Origin: Fretibacter sp964410285
Lineage (GTDB): Bacteria > Pseudomonadota > Alphaproteobacteria > Caulobacterales > Maricaulaceae
Direction: 5' to 3'
Assembly (NCBI GenBank): GCA_964410285.1
Contig: CAYPFR010000007.1
Location: 62,001 to 126,000 of the forward strand
Length of the DNA stretch: 64,000 nucleotides
Shown: positions 50,932 to 60,422 of the stretch, piece by piece
Numbering within the stretch: the first letter of the stretch is position 1
How the letters are laid out: each line of letters opens with the position of its first letter
Position numbers and translations under genes: made by a program
Notes under the pieces: model-generated
What the model saw: the letters and a program-made list of their open reading frames with translations, nothing else
Told to the model about the DNA's origin: nothing
Database searches by the model: none

Positions 50932-50941
50932 CCCCCCCCCC
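50932..50941 (+). repeat. Homopolymer of ten C
   Basis: Ten consecutive Cs lie in the 144-base gap between two minus-strand genes, about 127 bases upstream of the GMC oxidoreductase start. Such tracts vary by slippage and are error-prone in sequencing. Confidence 0.85.
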
Positions 50942-50949
50942 TGATCTGG

Positions 50950-51576
50950 CTAGCGGCCTAAAATCACGCTGCGCGCCGAAGGATAGAGACTCGCCCACTC
51001 CGACATAGGATTATCCGCCGCGCCAATCGTAAAGGCCTGCGACCTAAACCCGCCCGGTCCAGATTGGGCCAAGAGGCAAAACATATCTTCAATTTGCCCA
51101 CCCGTAAGCTCAGATTTAAGGCGCGAGCGGGCATAATCAAATGGCGTTTTATCTTGCTCTAGGGGCTGCCCGCATAGATAGCTCCATCCCTGATCGCTGC
51201 GGCTAAAGAAAAGGGCATAGGCGGCAGGTCGGCCCAGCGCGCTGTCGAGCGTGACCAAGACCAATTCATCAAGGGAGCGGTAAATGCCGGGGCCTTCAGC
51301 CGCTTCCCTGCGGGCGGCGGCGGGCGGCGAAAACGCGGGGGCGGATGGACGCTGCGCGTCTTTGGTAACAGGTGCACGCTGGGCATCTTGGGGGACAGGC
51401 TGCGGATCGGGCCGCGTAAACGGCGCTGTTTTCGGCACCACTTTTTCAGCGCCCGAGATCGCGGTACGGGGGTCAGGCGCGGGATTAGGCGCAGGCGCAG
51501 GTCTTTCAGATAGCCAATAATAACCGCCGCCCATAACCAGAGCCGCGATTAAAAATAGTAAAGCAATTTTGCGCAT
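50950..51576 (-). CDS. Hypothetical membrane-anchored protein with Pro-rich linker
   Basis: I do not recognise this 208-residue protein. From the ATG at 51576 (ggagag just upstream) it starts with a single N-terminal hydrophobic segment (MRKIALLFLIAALVMGGGYYW), a Pro/Ala-rich linker (about 25-95), and a C-terminal domain (about 98-208) with LVLVTLDSALGRPAAYALFFSRSDQGWSYLCG. A frame starting 45 bases earlier is less likely. It follows the protease-fusion gene after about 18 bases on the same strand and is probably cotranscribed; a partner role is inference only. Confidence 0.6.
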   Translation of the reverse strand: MRKIALLFLIAALVMGGGYYWLSERPAPAPNPAPDPRTAISGAEKVVPKTAPFTRPDPQPVPQDAQRAPVTKDAQRPSAPAFSPPAAARREAAEGPGIYRSLDELVLVTLDSALGRPAAYALFFSRSDQGWSYLCGQPLEQDKTPFDYARSRLKSELTGGQIEDMFCLLAQSGPGGFRSQAFTIGAADNPMSEWASLYPSARSVILGR

Positions 51577-51593
51577 TGAGCTCTCCAGAGCGG

Positions 51594-52952
51594 TTAACTC
51601 ACCTTTTTCACCGCATTCCAAACATCACATAGGCTAACGATATTCAGAGAGTGATCAAGCTCGGGATCAGAATCGAGCGTGGCCTTGTGATTGGCCTCAA
51701 TAATTATCCCGATTGGCTCGCCCGTTTCCAGATTTATGGCCACGCCGCCGCTCATGCCCGAGACAACAGGCTCGTGAGGGGAGTCAATTCTAATGATCCA
51801 CTTGCCAGAGCCCGGCACCGTGTAATGCACGGCGCCTTCGCGAACAGCGGGCGCGGTGCTGCCGGCGGGAAAGCCAATCACTTTTAGCGGCATGCCTTCT
51901 CTTAACTGCTCTGGCTCGGACGCTGGGAGGGTGCACCCCACTAAGGCTGCATCAAGCCCGTCGGGCTGATAGACAAGGTCGCCGCTGGCAAAGGGCGGCG
52001 TTGTAAATTTGATATCGCGCACAACATGGGCCGCTGTAATCCAGCCGCCCCAATGCGCATAAAACGTCCCGTAAGTATTGACCGTGTCATCATCAAAGAA
52101 ATATCTACGAACATCCATATTGGCCGTAAGCGCTAAGTCTTGCGGCGGTGCGGACGGCTCGGCCTCATGGCCCGTGAAAATGATAAAGTCATAATTCTCA
52201 TAACCGCGCGTGCGGGTAAAGACGCGGTAGCCATTCGGCCCGCCTGTTTCATCCGTATTCCCTTCAATGGTTTGAAAATTCGATCCCCCGATCTGGGTGA
52301 CAATACCGGTATGATAAAGATCACCATCACTGGCGCGCGAGAGGAAAATCGAGCCCGGCGTCAGATATGACTTATTCAGCTCGGCTTCGCCCACATAAAA
52401 CCCTTCGGCCTTAGCTTGATCGCCAAGCCGATCACAATTCACGTGGCCATTTATCGGGCGGGGCTGCCCCGAGGTTTCAGAAGCTTGACGCAAAATGAAG
52501 CGCACAAAGCCCGCACACCAAGGCTGATCTGCGCCGTCCCGTCCATCCATATAAAGCCGCACCCAAGGGCCCTTATTTTGGCCACCAATTTCAATCGCGC
52601 CGGCACTATGATGTTTTTTTGCATGAAACAAAGTCGCGGCTTGAAAAGATAGCCCGCCAGTTTGCGGGACCTGCAAGACATCCATCATGGGCTTAATCAG
52701 CGCCGCATGGGTTACCGCGTCAACACGCCCGGTTGGTGAGAACTCATGATCATTTTGAAATCGCCTGACATTGAGTTCGGTGACTGGACCAAAATCGGAG
52801 TCGATCACAAGATCATGGCCGTGATAGCTCAGCCATTCTTGCACGCGTTTTACGACATTGCCCCGTTTACCTATGCCGAACTCTCCGGAAAATTCGATCT
52901 CATCACGTATCGAAGCTCTGAGCGATTGCTGGGTTGAATTTAAAGTATACAT
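51594..52952 (-). CDS. Peptidoglycan-binding / CHAP-like / trypsin-like fusion protein
   Basis: This 452-residue protein joins three domains. Residues about 25-90 are a peptidoglycan-binding domain (GKRGNVVKRVQEWLSYHGHDL, DSDFGPVTELNVRRFQ). Residues about 105-260 look like a CHAP/NlpC-P60-type amidase or peptidase with Cys146 in PWCAGFV and His214 in DLYHTGIV. Residues about 285-452 are a trypsin-like serine protease with His309 in TAAHV, Asp334 in GLDAALVG and Ser401 in SGMSGG. The start is firm: ggagg lies five bases before the ATG. No signal peptide is visible, odd for a wall-acting protein. The combination is unfamiliar to me. Confidence 0.78.
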   Translation of the reverse strand: MYTLNSTQQSLRASIRDEIEFSGEFGIGKRGNVVKRVQEWLSYHGHDLVIDSDFGPVTELNVRRFQNDHEFSPTGRVDAVTHAALIKPMMDVLQVPQTGGLSFQAATLFHAKKHHSAGAIEIGGQNKGPWVRLYMDGRDGADQPWCAGFVRFILRQASETSGQPRPINGHVNCDRLGDQAKAEGFYVGEAELNKSYLTPGSIFLSRASDGDLYHTGIVTQIGGSNFQTIEGNTDETGGPNGYRVFTRTRGYENYDFIIFTGHEAEPSAPPQDLALTANMDVRRYFFDDDTVNTYGTFYAHWGGWITAAHVVRDIKFTTPPFASGDLVYQPDGLDAALVGCTLPASEPEQLREGMPLKVIGFPAGSTAPAVREGAVHYTVPGSGKWIIRIDSPHEPVVSGMSGGVAINLETGEPIGIIIEANHKATLDSDPELDHSLNIVSLCDVWNAVKKVS

Positions 52953-53089
52953 TTGCGCCTCCTAATTATCGGGATAGCCCCGAGATAACCCCAAATAAGC
53001 ATATTTAGACGCCGCTATATGTGATGAATGTCACGGCGACTGGCGGCGGCCACGGGCGGCAAGAGTGAATAAGATTTGCGGCCACTCAT

Positions 53090-56000
53090 ATGTTGCAGGC
53101 CGCGCACAAAAGGTGCCATAAGCCACTCATGGAAACTGGATTCATATCTTTGGCGGCGCGGCTTTGCCGGAGGGCCTCCGTGCTTCTTTTATGCCTAAGC
53201 TACCTCATGGCAGCTCCGGCGGGCGCGCAGAATACGCCCCCGCCCATCGCGCCGCCTGATGGACTAAGCCAAAGCACGATAAACGCGGCGCGGGCGGCCT
53301 TGGAAAACCGCACAGACCTAAACGAGGCGCAATTATCGGCCGCGGCCGCAGCCTATGACACAGCCGAAACGGCGCTGCGAAATGGTCAAAATGGCCTCAC
53401 CGAGGCCCAGCGCCTCCAATCCTTCATGGAGACGGCGGCAGACCAATTAGAAGCTCTGAATGAAGAGGCCGCAGCTCTTCGCGCGCGGCCGCCCGTAGAT
53501 ATGGACGAAGATAAGCTGGCGATGAATGCGCAGCGCCTATCTGATCTACAGCTCGCCCTTGTTAATAAAGAGGCTGCCCTTCGCGCGCTGCGAGCCGAGC
53601 AAACCAGCCTGCGCACAGAAATTGAGACTCTACAAAGCCGGCGACTGATAGCGCCCAATGAGCAAGCCGAATTTCTGACAAGAGCCAAAGACCTTACCGC
53701 GCAAATCGCCCAGCGCGGAGAGACGCAAAATGACCCTGTAGAAACCGCTGTTACAGCGGCGCTCAAGGCGAGGTTTTTTTACCGCCGCGCAAGTGCCGCC
53801 GCCCTTGAACTAGAGATTGCCAGCGCCGCTGACCGCCAAGAGATCCTCACGGCGCGAGAGACCCTAAATCAGCTGCAAATCAACTACACTGCCGAGGAAG
53901 TCGCAGCCCTGCAGCGATTGACAGGGAAACAGCGCCTGATTGACGCGGCCGCCTATGTAAGCCGTGCCAAAAACGTTCTGGCCGGTATGACGCCGCAAAA
54001 TAGCGCCGCATCTGAAAACGGACCGCCTCTTGAAGGCAATCCCCCAAGCGCGTCTTCGGCTCCGGTGCAAACGGAGGAAGGGGCTGTGGCCCCGCCGGAA
54101 ACACAAGACATTCACCCCTTGGTATTTGCCTATGCCAAAGAAAACTTACGCCTCTCAGAACAGCTTTTATCTATTGCGCAGGCGGCGAGTTTGACACCCA
54201 AACGCCAAGCCACAAAACGCAGCCAGATAGATATCATTGATGCAGATTTGATCACGGCAAAGTCACTGATCGAACTTGGTAATATCTCGCGCGCCTCAGC
54301 GACGATTTTGCGCCAATTGCGCAATGACAATATTGCCCTCTCTGTGCTGGAAGCCCAGATGAAAAGCGTGAATCAGGATATTGCAGAGGCTACCCAGACC
54401 CGGCTTGTCTCGCAAAATTATATTCGCGACTTGGGACAAGGCGGGGCGGACATTAATATGATTGTCAAAGATTGGCAGAGCGCCAATCCCGCAGTGGGTG
54501 CCCCGCCCGGCTCCGCTCGCGAGCAGCTCCAGTCACTTAATGCCGAACGGCGTATTATTCTCACCGAAGTCAGTACCGCCTCGCGCGACCATCTCGAAGA
54601 ACTCATCCAGCTAAAGGGCGCGCTAGATACGCTTTTGGGGAAGTCACGGGAGCTCACGGCCCTGCTTGAGAAAAACCTGTTATGGCTACCCAGTATTGCA
54701 GCCGTCGGGCTTGAGTGGCCCAGCAAGGTTATCAAGGGCGCGGCGGCCGTCTTTAGCGGGCACAATATATCGCTCGTCACAAGCTCTCTGCGCACAGCAG
54801 CGGCGCAATACCCCTTATGGCTCATTAGCTTTATTTTGATTGCAGGCGGGCTTCGGAGCCTGCGGAGGTCTCTTTGGGCGGATATTGAGCGCCGCGCCGC
54901 AATGGTGGGACGCGTTCAGCAAGATAGTTATATGCACACGCCCGCGGTCCTTGCGAGCTGCGTCGCCATCGCCTTGCCGCTCGCCATTATGTTTTTCGGG
55001 CTCTCTAGCTTGTTTGCCCTGTCTGGAAATCCCGACCCCTTCGTGCAGCAACTTGCGAGCAGCTTTCGTTACCTTGCCGTTTTCATTCTCGTCTTTTTGA
55101 CATGGCGGGCCTGGGATCGGGACCAGTCTCTCTTTGACAAGCATTTCAGCCTTGATGCTGGTTTGCGCCATGATATTAACCGCGAGCTTAAATGGTTCAT
55201 CCCCTTTGTTGGGACATTTAGCACCCTCACTGTGCTGACCAGCGAGAGTCGGCAGCCCAATGTCTTTGACGGGTTTAGTCTTTTGGCTTTCTTGCTCACG
55301 GCTTTGGCGCTTAGTTTTGCCAGCTACCGCATTTTATGGACGGGGCGGCGGCAGGCCCAGGAATTTTGGCACGGCAAAGGGGAAGCGGGACTGTCGAGAT
55401 ACACTGCCGTCTTTGCCGTGGTGATGATGGGCGTGCCCTTACTCTGCGCTTTTTTTGCGGCGCTGGGCTATTACGAAACGACATCTGAACTTCTCTACCG
55501 CCTATTTCTTTCGGGCGCGCTACTGATCGGGACCTATGTCGTTTACGGGACGGTAACGCGTACAATTTTGGTCAGCAAGCGCCGACTTGCCCTCAAACAG
55601 GCAATTGAGCGGCGCGACAAAGCTGTAAAGGCCCGCGCCGAGCAAAAGGCGGCGGCAGACCGAGGCGAGAATCCTGCGCCTATTACCCCGATTAATTTGG
55701 AGGAAATTGATATTGAAAGCGTCAGCCGCCAAACCGAAAAGCTGTTAAATGCGGTCATGATGGTTTTATTTGCTGTCTTCATGTGGATGATCTGGTCGGG
55801 CTTGCTCCCCGCCCTGTCTTTCTTCGATAATATCGAGCTTGGTCATTATATGGTCGAGACTATGGATAGCGAGACGGGGCAGCTTACCACGGTTGAGCGC
55901 GCGATAAGTCTTTGGAATATCATGCAGGCGCTAGTTATTTTTGGACTGACCGTTCTGGCCGCGCGGAACCTGCCCGGCTTTTTGGAGATATTCGCGCTCA

Positions 56001-56740
56001 GCCGCCTTGGTTTTGACCCGGGTACACGCTACGCAATTGTGACAATATTGGGCTATCTCATTTTTGGATTCGGCCTGTTCATGGGGCTGGATCGTTTAGG
56101 CCTGCAATGGTCACAGCTCAAATGGATTGTGACCGGCCTGTCCGTCGGTATCGGGCTGGGCTTACAGAAAATTATCGCGAACTTTGTTTCCGGCCTCATT
56201 ATCCTGTTTGAGCGCCCTGTACGCATTGGCGATTATGTCACAATTGGACAGCAATCAGGCACGGTGACGCGTATACAAATACGCGCAACCACATTGGTGG
56301 ATCTGGACAATCGCGAAATCCTTATCCCGAATGAAGAATTGATCTCGCAGCGCGTTACAAATTGGACATTGTCAAACTCTATCACCCGCCTTTTGCTCAA
56401 TGTCGGAATTGCATATGGCACAGATACCGAGAAAGCCCGCGAGCTTATGCTCAATGCCGCTAGGGCCAATAAACATGTGCTGGAGACGCCCGCACCGCAA
56501 GTTGTCTTTACCGGTTTTGGCGATAGCTCACTTGACTTTGAGGTTCGTGTTTTTCTTAAAAGCTTTGAGGAGCGCGTGCCAACACGCCATGAACTGCATA
56601 CGCAAATCAACAAGGCCTTTGAGGCCGAAGGGATCGAAATCCCCTTCCCGCAGCGCAGCCTGCACATGGTAGATTCAAAATCTCCGCCCGCAAAACCGCC
56701 TTCGAAAAAAAGGCCGCCCGCGAAACCCAAGCCCGCGTAA
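53090..56740 (+). CDS. Large MscS-family mechanosensitive channel (DUF3772)
   Basis: This 1216-residue protein has a signal peptide or anchor (hydrophobic about 28-45), a long periplasmic coiled-coil region (about 50-540) rich in Ala, Glu, Gln and Arg, about a dozen transmembrane segments (about 565-1000) and a C-terminal MscS domain. The MscS core is GLSVGIGLGLQKIIANFVSGLIILFERPVRIGDYV, with the pore-lining glycine/alanine pattern, followed by the beta domain. It resembles large MscK/KefA-like channels. An ATG at 53129 is an alternative start. The final residues are Pro/Lys-rich. It would release solutes under membrane tension. Confidence 0.88.
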   Translation: MLQAAHKRCHKPLMETGFISLAARLCRRASVLLLCLSYLMAAPAGAQNTPPPIAPPDGLSQSTINAARAALENRTDLNEAQLSAAAAAYDTAETALRNGQNGLTEAQRLQSFMETAADQLEALNEEAAALRARPPVDMDEDKLAMNAQRLSDLQLALVNKEAALRALRAEQTSLRTEIETLQSRRLIAPNEQAEFLTRAKDLTAQIAQRGETQNDPVETAVTAALKARFFYRRASAAALELEIASAADRQEILTARETLNQLQINYTAEEVAALQRLTGKQRLIDAAAYVSRAKNVLAGMTPQNSAASENGPPLEGNPPSASSAPVQTEEGAVAPPETQDIHPLVFAYAKENLRLSEQLLSIAQAASLTPKRQATKRSQIDIIDADLITAKSLIELGNISRASATILRQLRNDNIALSVLEAQMKSVNQDIAEATQTRLVSQNYIRDLGQGGADINMIVKDWQSANPAVGAPPGSAREQLQSLNAERRIILTEVSTASRDHLEELIQLKGALDTLLGKSRELTALLEKNLLWLPSIAAVGLEWPSKVIKGAAAVFSGHNISLVTSSLRTAAAQYPLWLISFILIAGGLRSLRRSLWADIERRAAMVGRVQQDSYMHTPAVLASCVAIALPLAIMFFGLSSLFALSGNPDPFVQQLASSFRYLAVFILVFLTWRAWDRDQSLFDKHFSLDAGLRHDINRELKWFIPFVGTFSTLTVLTSESRQPNVFDGFSLLAFLLTALALSFASYRILWTGRRQAQEFWHGKGEAGLSRYTAVFAVVMMGVPLLCAFFAALGYYETTSELLYRLFLSGALLIGTYVVYGTVTRTILVSKRRLALKQAIERRDKAVKARAEQKAAADRGENPAPITPINLEEIDIESVSRQTEKLLNAVMMVLFAVFMWMIWSGLLPALSFFDNIELGHYMVETMDSETGQLTTVERAISLWNIMQALVIFGLTVLAARNLPGFLEIFALSRLGFDPGTRYAIVTILGYLIFGFGLFMGLDRLGLQWSQLKWIVTGLSVGIGLGLQKIIANFVSGLIILFERPVRIGDYVTIGQQSGTVTRIQIRATTLVDLDNREILIPNEELISQRVTNWTLSNSITRLLLNVGIAYGTDTEKARELMLNAARANKHVLETPAPQVVFTGFGDSSLDFEVRVFLKSFEERVPTRHELHTQINKAFEAEGIEIPFPQRSLHMVDSKSPPAKPPSKKRPPAKPKPA

Positions 56741-56755
56741 TATCCGATTTTGATC

Positions 56756-58804
56756 ATGACTATATTTTTTACTCAAAAAACGCGCTTCGGCGCTTTGGTT
56801 CGAATTGGCGCGCTTTTGGTCTCCTGCGCCGTCTCGCCGGGCGCATATGCGCAAAACACCAGTGAGGCGCAAGTAAGGACCACTCCCCCTGCAGAAGACA
56901 TCGTCATCGTCACAGGAATTTATAATGCGCCGCGGCGAGGTCTTGAGGCGCCGGCCTCTATTCGCGTAGTGGCAAAGGAGGACATTGCCCGCATTAGCGC
57001 CGTCCACCCCGCCGAGGCTCTGAACACAGCCGCAGGGGTCAATATTCACCGCGGCTCTGGCCAAGAGCATCTGACCGCTATTCGCTCGCCTGTGCTAACC
57101 GGCGGGGCGGGAGCGGGCTCGTTTTTATATCTTGAAGACGGCGTGCCCTTGCGCGCGGCGGGCTTTGCCAATGTCAATGGCCTGTTTGAAGGCGGGACAG
57201 AATTTGCGCGCCAATTTGAAATTTTCAAAGGCCCTGGCCCTGTTGAATATGGCTCCAATGCGGTGCACGGCCTGATTAATATTCAATCACGGCCAGTTGA
57301 AAGCGCGGATCAAAGCCGTGTGCTGCTCGGCACAGACGGCTTTGCGGCCCTTATGAGCACGCAAAGACTGGGCAAATTTCGCCTTTCGGCCTCCATTGCC
57401 CATGACAGCGGCTTTCGAGATGAGAGCGGCTTTGACCAGCAAAAATTTGCGCTAAAATTTGAAGACAGCTTCGGTGCGTGGTCTGTAGACGCACTCACAT
57501 CCTTTCAAAATCTTAATCAGGAAACCGCAGGATTTATTCAAGGCGACGATACCTTTGCAGACCCGCGCCTTAGCGCCTCAAACCCTAATCCCGAGGCTTT
57601 TCGCGACGGCAAAAGCTACCGCGCCCAAGCACAGTTTACGCGCGCTGCGGGCGAGGGCACGCTCTCGCTAACCCCCTATGGCCGGCGGGTAGAGCTGCGG
57701 TTTTTGCGCCATTTTGTGCCCGGACAAGCCTTGGAGAAAAGCGCGCATAGCTCAGCGGGAGTTCTTAGCGCCTTTTATACGGATGATCTTAACCTTGGAC
57801 TTGATCTGGACTATACGCGCGGGTCAGTCTTTGAGTTTCAGGAGGCTCCTTCGCGCTTTTCCTTTGTCCAAGGCTTGCATTATGACTACCGCGCCGCCGC
57901 GCTCAGCGCCGCCGCATATGGGGAGAAACGCTTTGATCTTGGCGCAGGCCTTGGACTTAATATTGGCGCGCGAGCAGAATACACGCATTACGCCTATGAT
58001 AACCGCGCAGATGACGGCCGCAGCGGGCGCTTTATTCGCGCCGCTGATAGGAAGGATGATTTCTTCACGCTGACCCCCAAAGCCAGCCTTACCAAGAGCC
58101 TTGGCAGCGGATCGCTCTATGCCCGCGCCGCACGCGGGGCACGCGCGCCGCAGGTCACAGATTTATATTCCGCCCAGCTTGGCCAAATCCCCGGCGAAGC
58201 GGGCACCGAGACCTTGGATAGTCTTGAGGTAGGCTATAAATATGATAGCGCGGCATTTCACGCGGAGGCGGCTGCCTTTACTATGCGAAAATCGGGATTT
58301 TTCTTTCGCAATGCCAATGGCTTTAACGTCACCGATGGCAAGACCCGCCATGAGGGAATTGAGCTTTCGGCCCGCTACAGCCCGGCCCCGTGGGTTAGCA
58401 TATTTGCAGATGCTACCTTGGCCCGCCACAGCTATGATTTCACGCTTGATGAAGGCAGCGCGGCCAATAATATCACAGAGGGCACCCGCGTCGATAGCGC
58501 GCCCGATACGCTGGGCACGGCCCGCCTGCGCGTGACCCCGCATAGGCGGATAATGGGCGAGATTGAATGGCGGCATGTCGGAGCCTATTTTACCAACCCC
58601 GGCAATACAAACCGATACGGCGGACATGATATTTTTGTCCTGCGCGGGAGCTTTGATCTGTCTGAGCAGCTTCGCCTGTCCGTGCGGGTCGATAACCTGC
58701 TGAACGCGCGCTATGCTGACCGCGCGGATTTCGCCTTTGGCAATGAGCGCTTCTTTCCAGGGCGTCCGCGCACGGCCTTCTTTGGGCTTACCGCAGGTTT
58801 CTAG
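56756..58804 (+). CDS. TonB-dependent outer-membrane receptor
   Basis: This 682-residue outer-membrane receptor has a signal peptide ending AYAQ (about residue 33), a plug domain (about 50-180; IRVVAKEDIARISAVHPAEALNTAAGVNIHRG and EIFKGPGPVEYGSNAVHGLINI) and a 22-strand beta-barrel ending in Phe (FGLTAGF), the usual last residue of outer-membrane proteins. The start is the ATG at 56756, 15 bases after the mscS stop; a TTG at 56750 is the alternative. The layout fits ferric-siderophore, vitamin or metal receptors. No transport or regulatory gene next door reveals the substrate. Confidence 0.88.
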   Translation: MTIFFTQKTRFGALVRIGALLVSCAVSPGAYAQNTSEAQVRTTPPAEDIVIVTGIYNAPRRGLEAPASIRVVAKEDIARISAVHPAEALNTAAGVNIHRGSGQEHLTAIRSPVLTGGAGAGSFLYLEDGVPLRAAGFANVNGLFEGGTEFARQFEIFKGPGPVEYGSNAVHGLINIQSRPVESADQSRVLLGTDGFAALMSTQRLGKFRLSASIAHDSGFRDESGFDQQKFALKFEDSFGAWSVDALTSFQNLNQETAGFIQGDDTFADPRLSASNPNPEAFRDGKSYRAQAQFTRAAGEGTLSLTPYGRRVELRFLRHFVPGQALEKSAHSSAGVLSAFYTDDLNLGLDLDYTRGSVFEFQEAPSRFSFVQGLHYDYRAAALSAAAYGEKRFDLGAGLGLNIGARAEYTHYAYDNRADDGRSGRFIRAADRKDDFFTLTPKASLTKSLGSGSLYARAARGARAPQVTDLYSAQLGQIPGEAGTETLDSLEVGYKYDSAAFHAEAAAFTMRKSGFFFRNANGFNVTDGKTRHEGIELSARYSPAPWVSIFADATLARHSYDFTLDEGSAANNITEGTRVDSAPDTLGTARLRVTPHRRIMGEIEWRHVGAYFTNPGNTNRYGGHDIFVLRGSFDLSEQLRLSVRVDNLLNARYADRADFAFGNERFFPGRPRTAFFGLTAGF

Positions 58805-58841
58805 CGTTTGACCTTGGCGGCTGAAAGCCTTACATCGCCCT

Positions 58842-59909
58842 ATGCATATTCCTGATTCAAAACTCGCCCAGGTCGTTGATCGTTTCGACCAAATTCAGGC
58901 CCGAATGAGCGCGACAAGCGATTCCGACGAGATCGTACAGCTTGGCAAAGATTATGCCGAACTTCGCCCTGTGGCCGAAGGCGTGCGCAAGCTGCAATCT
59001 ATTCGCGAAGAAATGGGCGAGCTGACCGCCATGCTAGACGATCCCGAAATGGGCGCTATGGCCAAAGAAGAGCTGCAAACCCTTAAGGAAAATTTGCCCG
59101 AAATTGAACATGAGGTTGCGCTTTTGCTGCTGCCAAAAGACCGCGATGATAATGCTTCAATTGTACTGGAAATTCGCGCGGGCACGGGCGGCGACGAAGC
59201 GGCGATTTTCGCCGGTGACCTTTTCCGCATGTATTCGCGCTTTGCCTCTCTGCAAGGCTGGAAGGTCGAAGTGGAAAACGAATCCGAAGCTGATATGGGC
59301 GGCTATAAGGAAATTATCGCCTCCGTCTCCGGCGCGGGTGTTTTCGGGAAAATGAAATTTGAATCTGGGGTTCACCGCGTGCAGCGCGTACCTGTGACAG
59401 AAACCCAAGGCCGTATTCATACCTCTGCCGCGACAGTTGCCGTCCTGCCGGAACCGGAAGACATTGATATTAATTTTTCCATGAACGATGTACGCGTCGA
59501 TACAATGCGGGCGTCAGGCGCCGGCGGACAGCACGTCAATAAAACCGATTCTGCCGTGCGGATGACCCATGAACCCTCGGGCATTGTTGTGGTCTGCGAC
59601 GCGAAATCTCAGCACCAGAACCGCGCCAATGCCGAGCGAATTTTGAAAATGCGCCTCTATGATATGGAGCGCGAGCGGCTTGACGCAGAACGCGCGGGCG
59701 ACCGCAAAGCCCAGCTCGGCTCAGGGGACCGAAGCGAGCGCATCCGCACCTATAATTACCCGCAGGGGCGCGTGACCGACCACCGTATTAACCTCACGTT
59801 ATATAACCTTGATAAGATCGTCGCGGGGGATTCGCTTCATGATGTTGTCGATGCCCTCATTGCCGAAGATCAGGCCGACCGGCTCGCGCAGATGGCGGAT
59901 GCTGGCTAG
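58842..59909 (+). CDS. prfA: Peptide chain release factor 1
   Basis: RF1 recognises UAA and UAG stop codons and triggers peptide release. The 355 residues have the GGQ peptidyl-hydrolysis motif in RASGAGGQHVNKTDSAVR, the domain-2 segment GTGGDEAAIFAGDLFRMY and RVPVTETQGRIHTSAATVAVLPE; the codon-recognition loop includes the RF1-type motif region before GGQ. Length is slightly below the usual 360. Most bacteria have prmC, which methylates the GGQ glutamine, right after prfA; here a 109-residue unrelated gene follows after two bases. Confidence 0.96.
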   Translation: MHIPDSKLAQVVDRFDQIQARMSATSDSDEIVQLGKDYAELRPVAEGVRKLQSIREEMGELTAMLDDPEMGAMAKEELQTLKENLPEIEHEVALLLLPKDRDDNASIVLEIRAGTGGDEAAIFAGDLFRMYSRFASLQGWKVEVENESEADMGGYKEIIASVSGAGVFGKMKFESGVHRVQRVPVTETQGRIHTSAATVAVLPEPEDIDINFSMNDVRVDTMRASGAGGQHVNKTDSAVRMTHEPSGIVVVCDAKSQHQNRANAERILKMRLYDMERERLDAERAGDRKAQLGSGDRSERIRTYNYPQGRVTDHRINLTLYNLDKIVAGDSLHDVVDALIAEDQADRLAQMADAG

Positions 59910-59911
59910 CT

Positions 59912-60241
59912 ATGTATGCGGTCTGCTACCGGTTTACCCTCCAGCCCAAAGCGCTGACGATGGGGCGGCGCATGGCCGAGCTAGCCTTTGTGGAATTATG
60001 GACAGCCATGAGTGAATTTTTTAAAACCGAATGCGGCGCGCTTGACTCTCGCCTGCACCGCGGGACGGACGGTGTCTTTTACGGCTATGCGCAGTGGCCC
60101 AGCGCAGAGCGCTTCGCTGCCTCTCGGGACGTTGTCCCAACGGAAGAATTTGCGCGCCTGCGCCTGAAATGGGCGGAGCTCTGCGCGCCCTCCCAAATCC
60201 TCTTTCAGGGCCCTGTCGAAGTGGACCTCCCCGCCGCGTAA
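59912..60241 (+). CDS. Small ABM-like protein downstream of prfA
   Basis: This 109-residue protein starts two bases after the prfA stop and is probably translated from the same mRNA. MYAVCYRFTLQPKALTMGRRMAELAFVELWTAMSEFFKTECGALDSRLHRGTDGVFYGYAQWPSAERFAASRDV has the alternation of strand, helix, strand (QW.S...F) typical of antibiotic-biosynthesis-monooxygenase (ABM)-type dimeric alpha/beta-barrel proteins. No catalytic residue is evident. It occupies the place where prmC usually lies but does not resemble it. Confidence 0.65.
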   Translation: MYAVCYRFTLQPKALTMGRRMAELAFVELWTAMSEFFKTECGALDSRLHRGTDGVFYGYAQWPSAERFAASRDVVPTEEFARLRLKWAELCAPSQILFQGPVEVDLPAA

Positions 60242-60326
60242 ATTATAGTTGCCAGCCTGCGATTATGGTGTATTTATCCGCCTGCTTATCAGCGAGAGTG
60301 AGGGCGCAGCCCTCTTTTCGCGAAAA

Positions 60327-60401
60327 GCCGCGGTAGCTCAGTGGTAGAGCGCATCATTGGTAATGATGAGGTCGGGAGTTCAATTCTCCCTCGCGGCACC
60401 A
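60327..60401 (+). tRNA. tRNA-Thr (anticodon GGT)
   Basis: The 75-base cloverleaf has acceptor GCCGCGG/TCGCGGC (one G-T pair), D arm TAGCTCAGTGGTAGAGC, anticodon stem CATCA/TGATG with loop TTGGTAA (anticodon GGT), T arm GGGAGTTCAATTCTCCC, discriminator A and encoded CCA. It reads threonine codons ACC/ACU. Confidence 0.96.
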
Positions 60402-60422
60402 GCTTTCCGTCAGTTAAAACAT

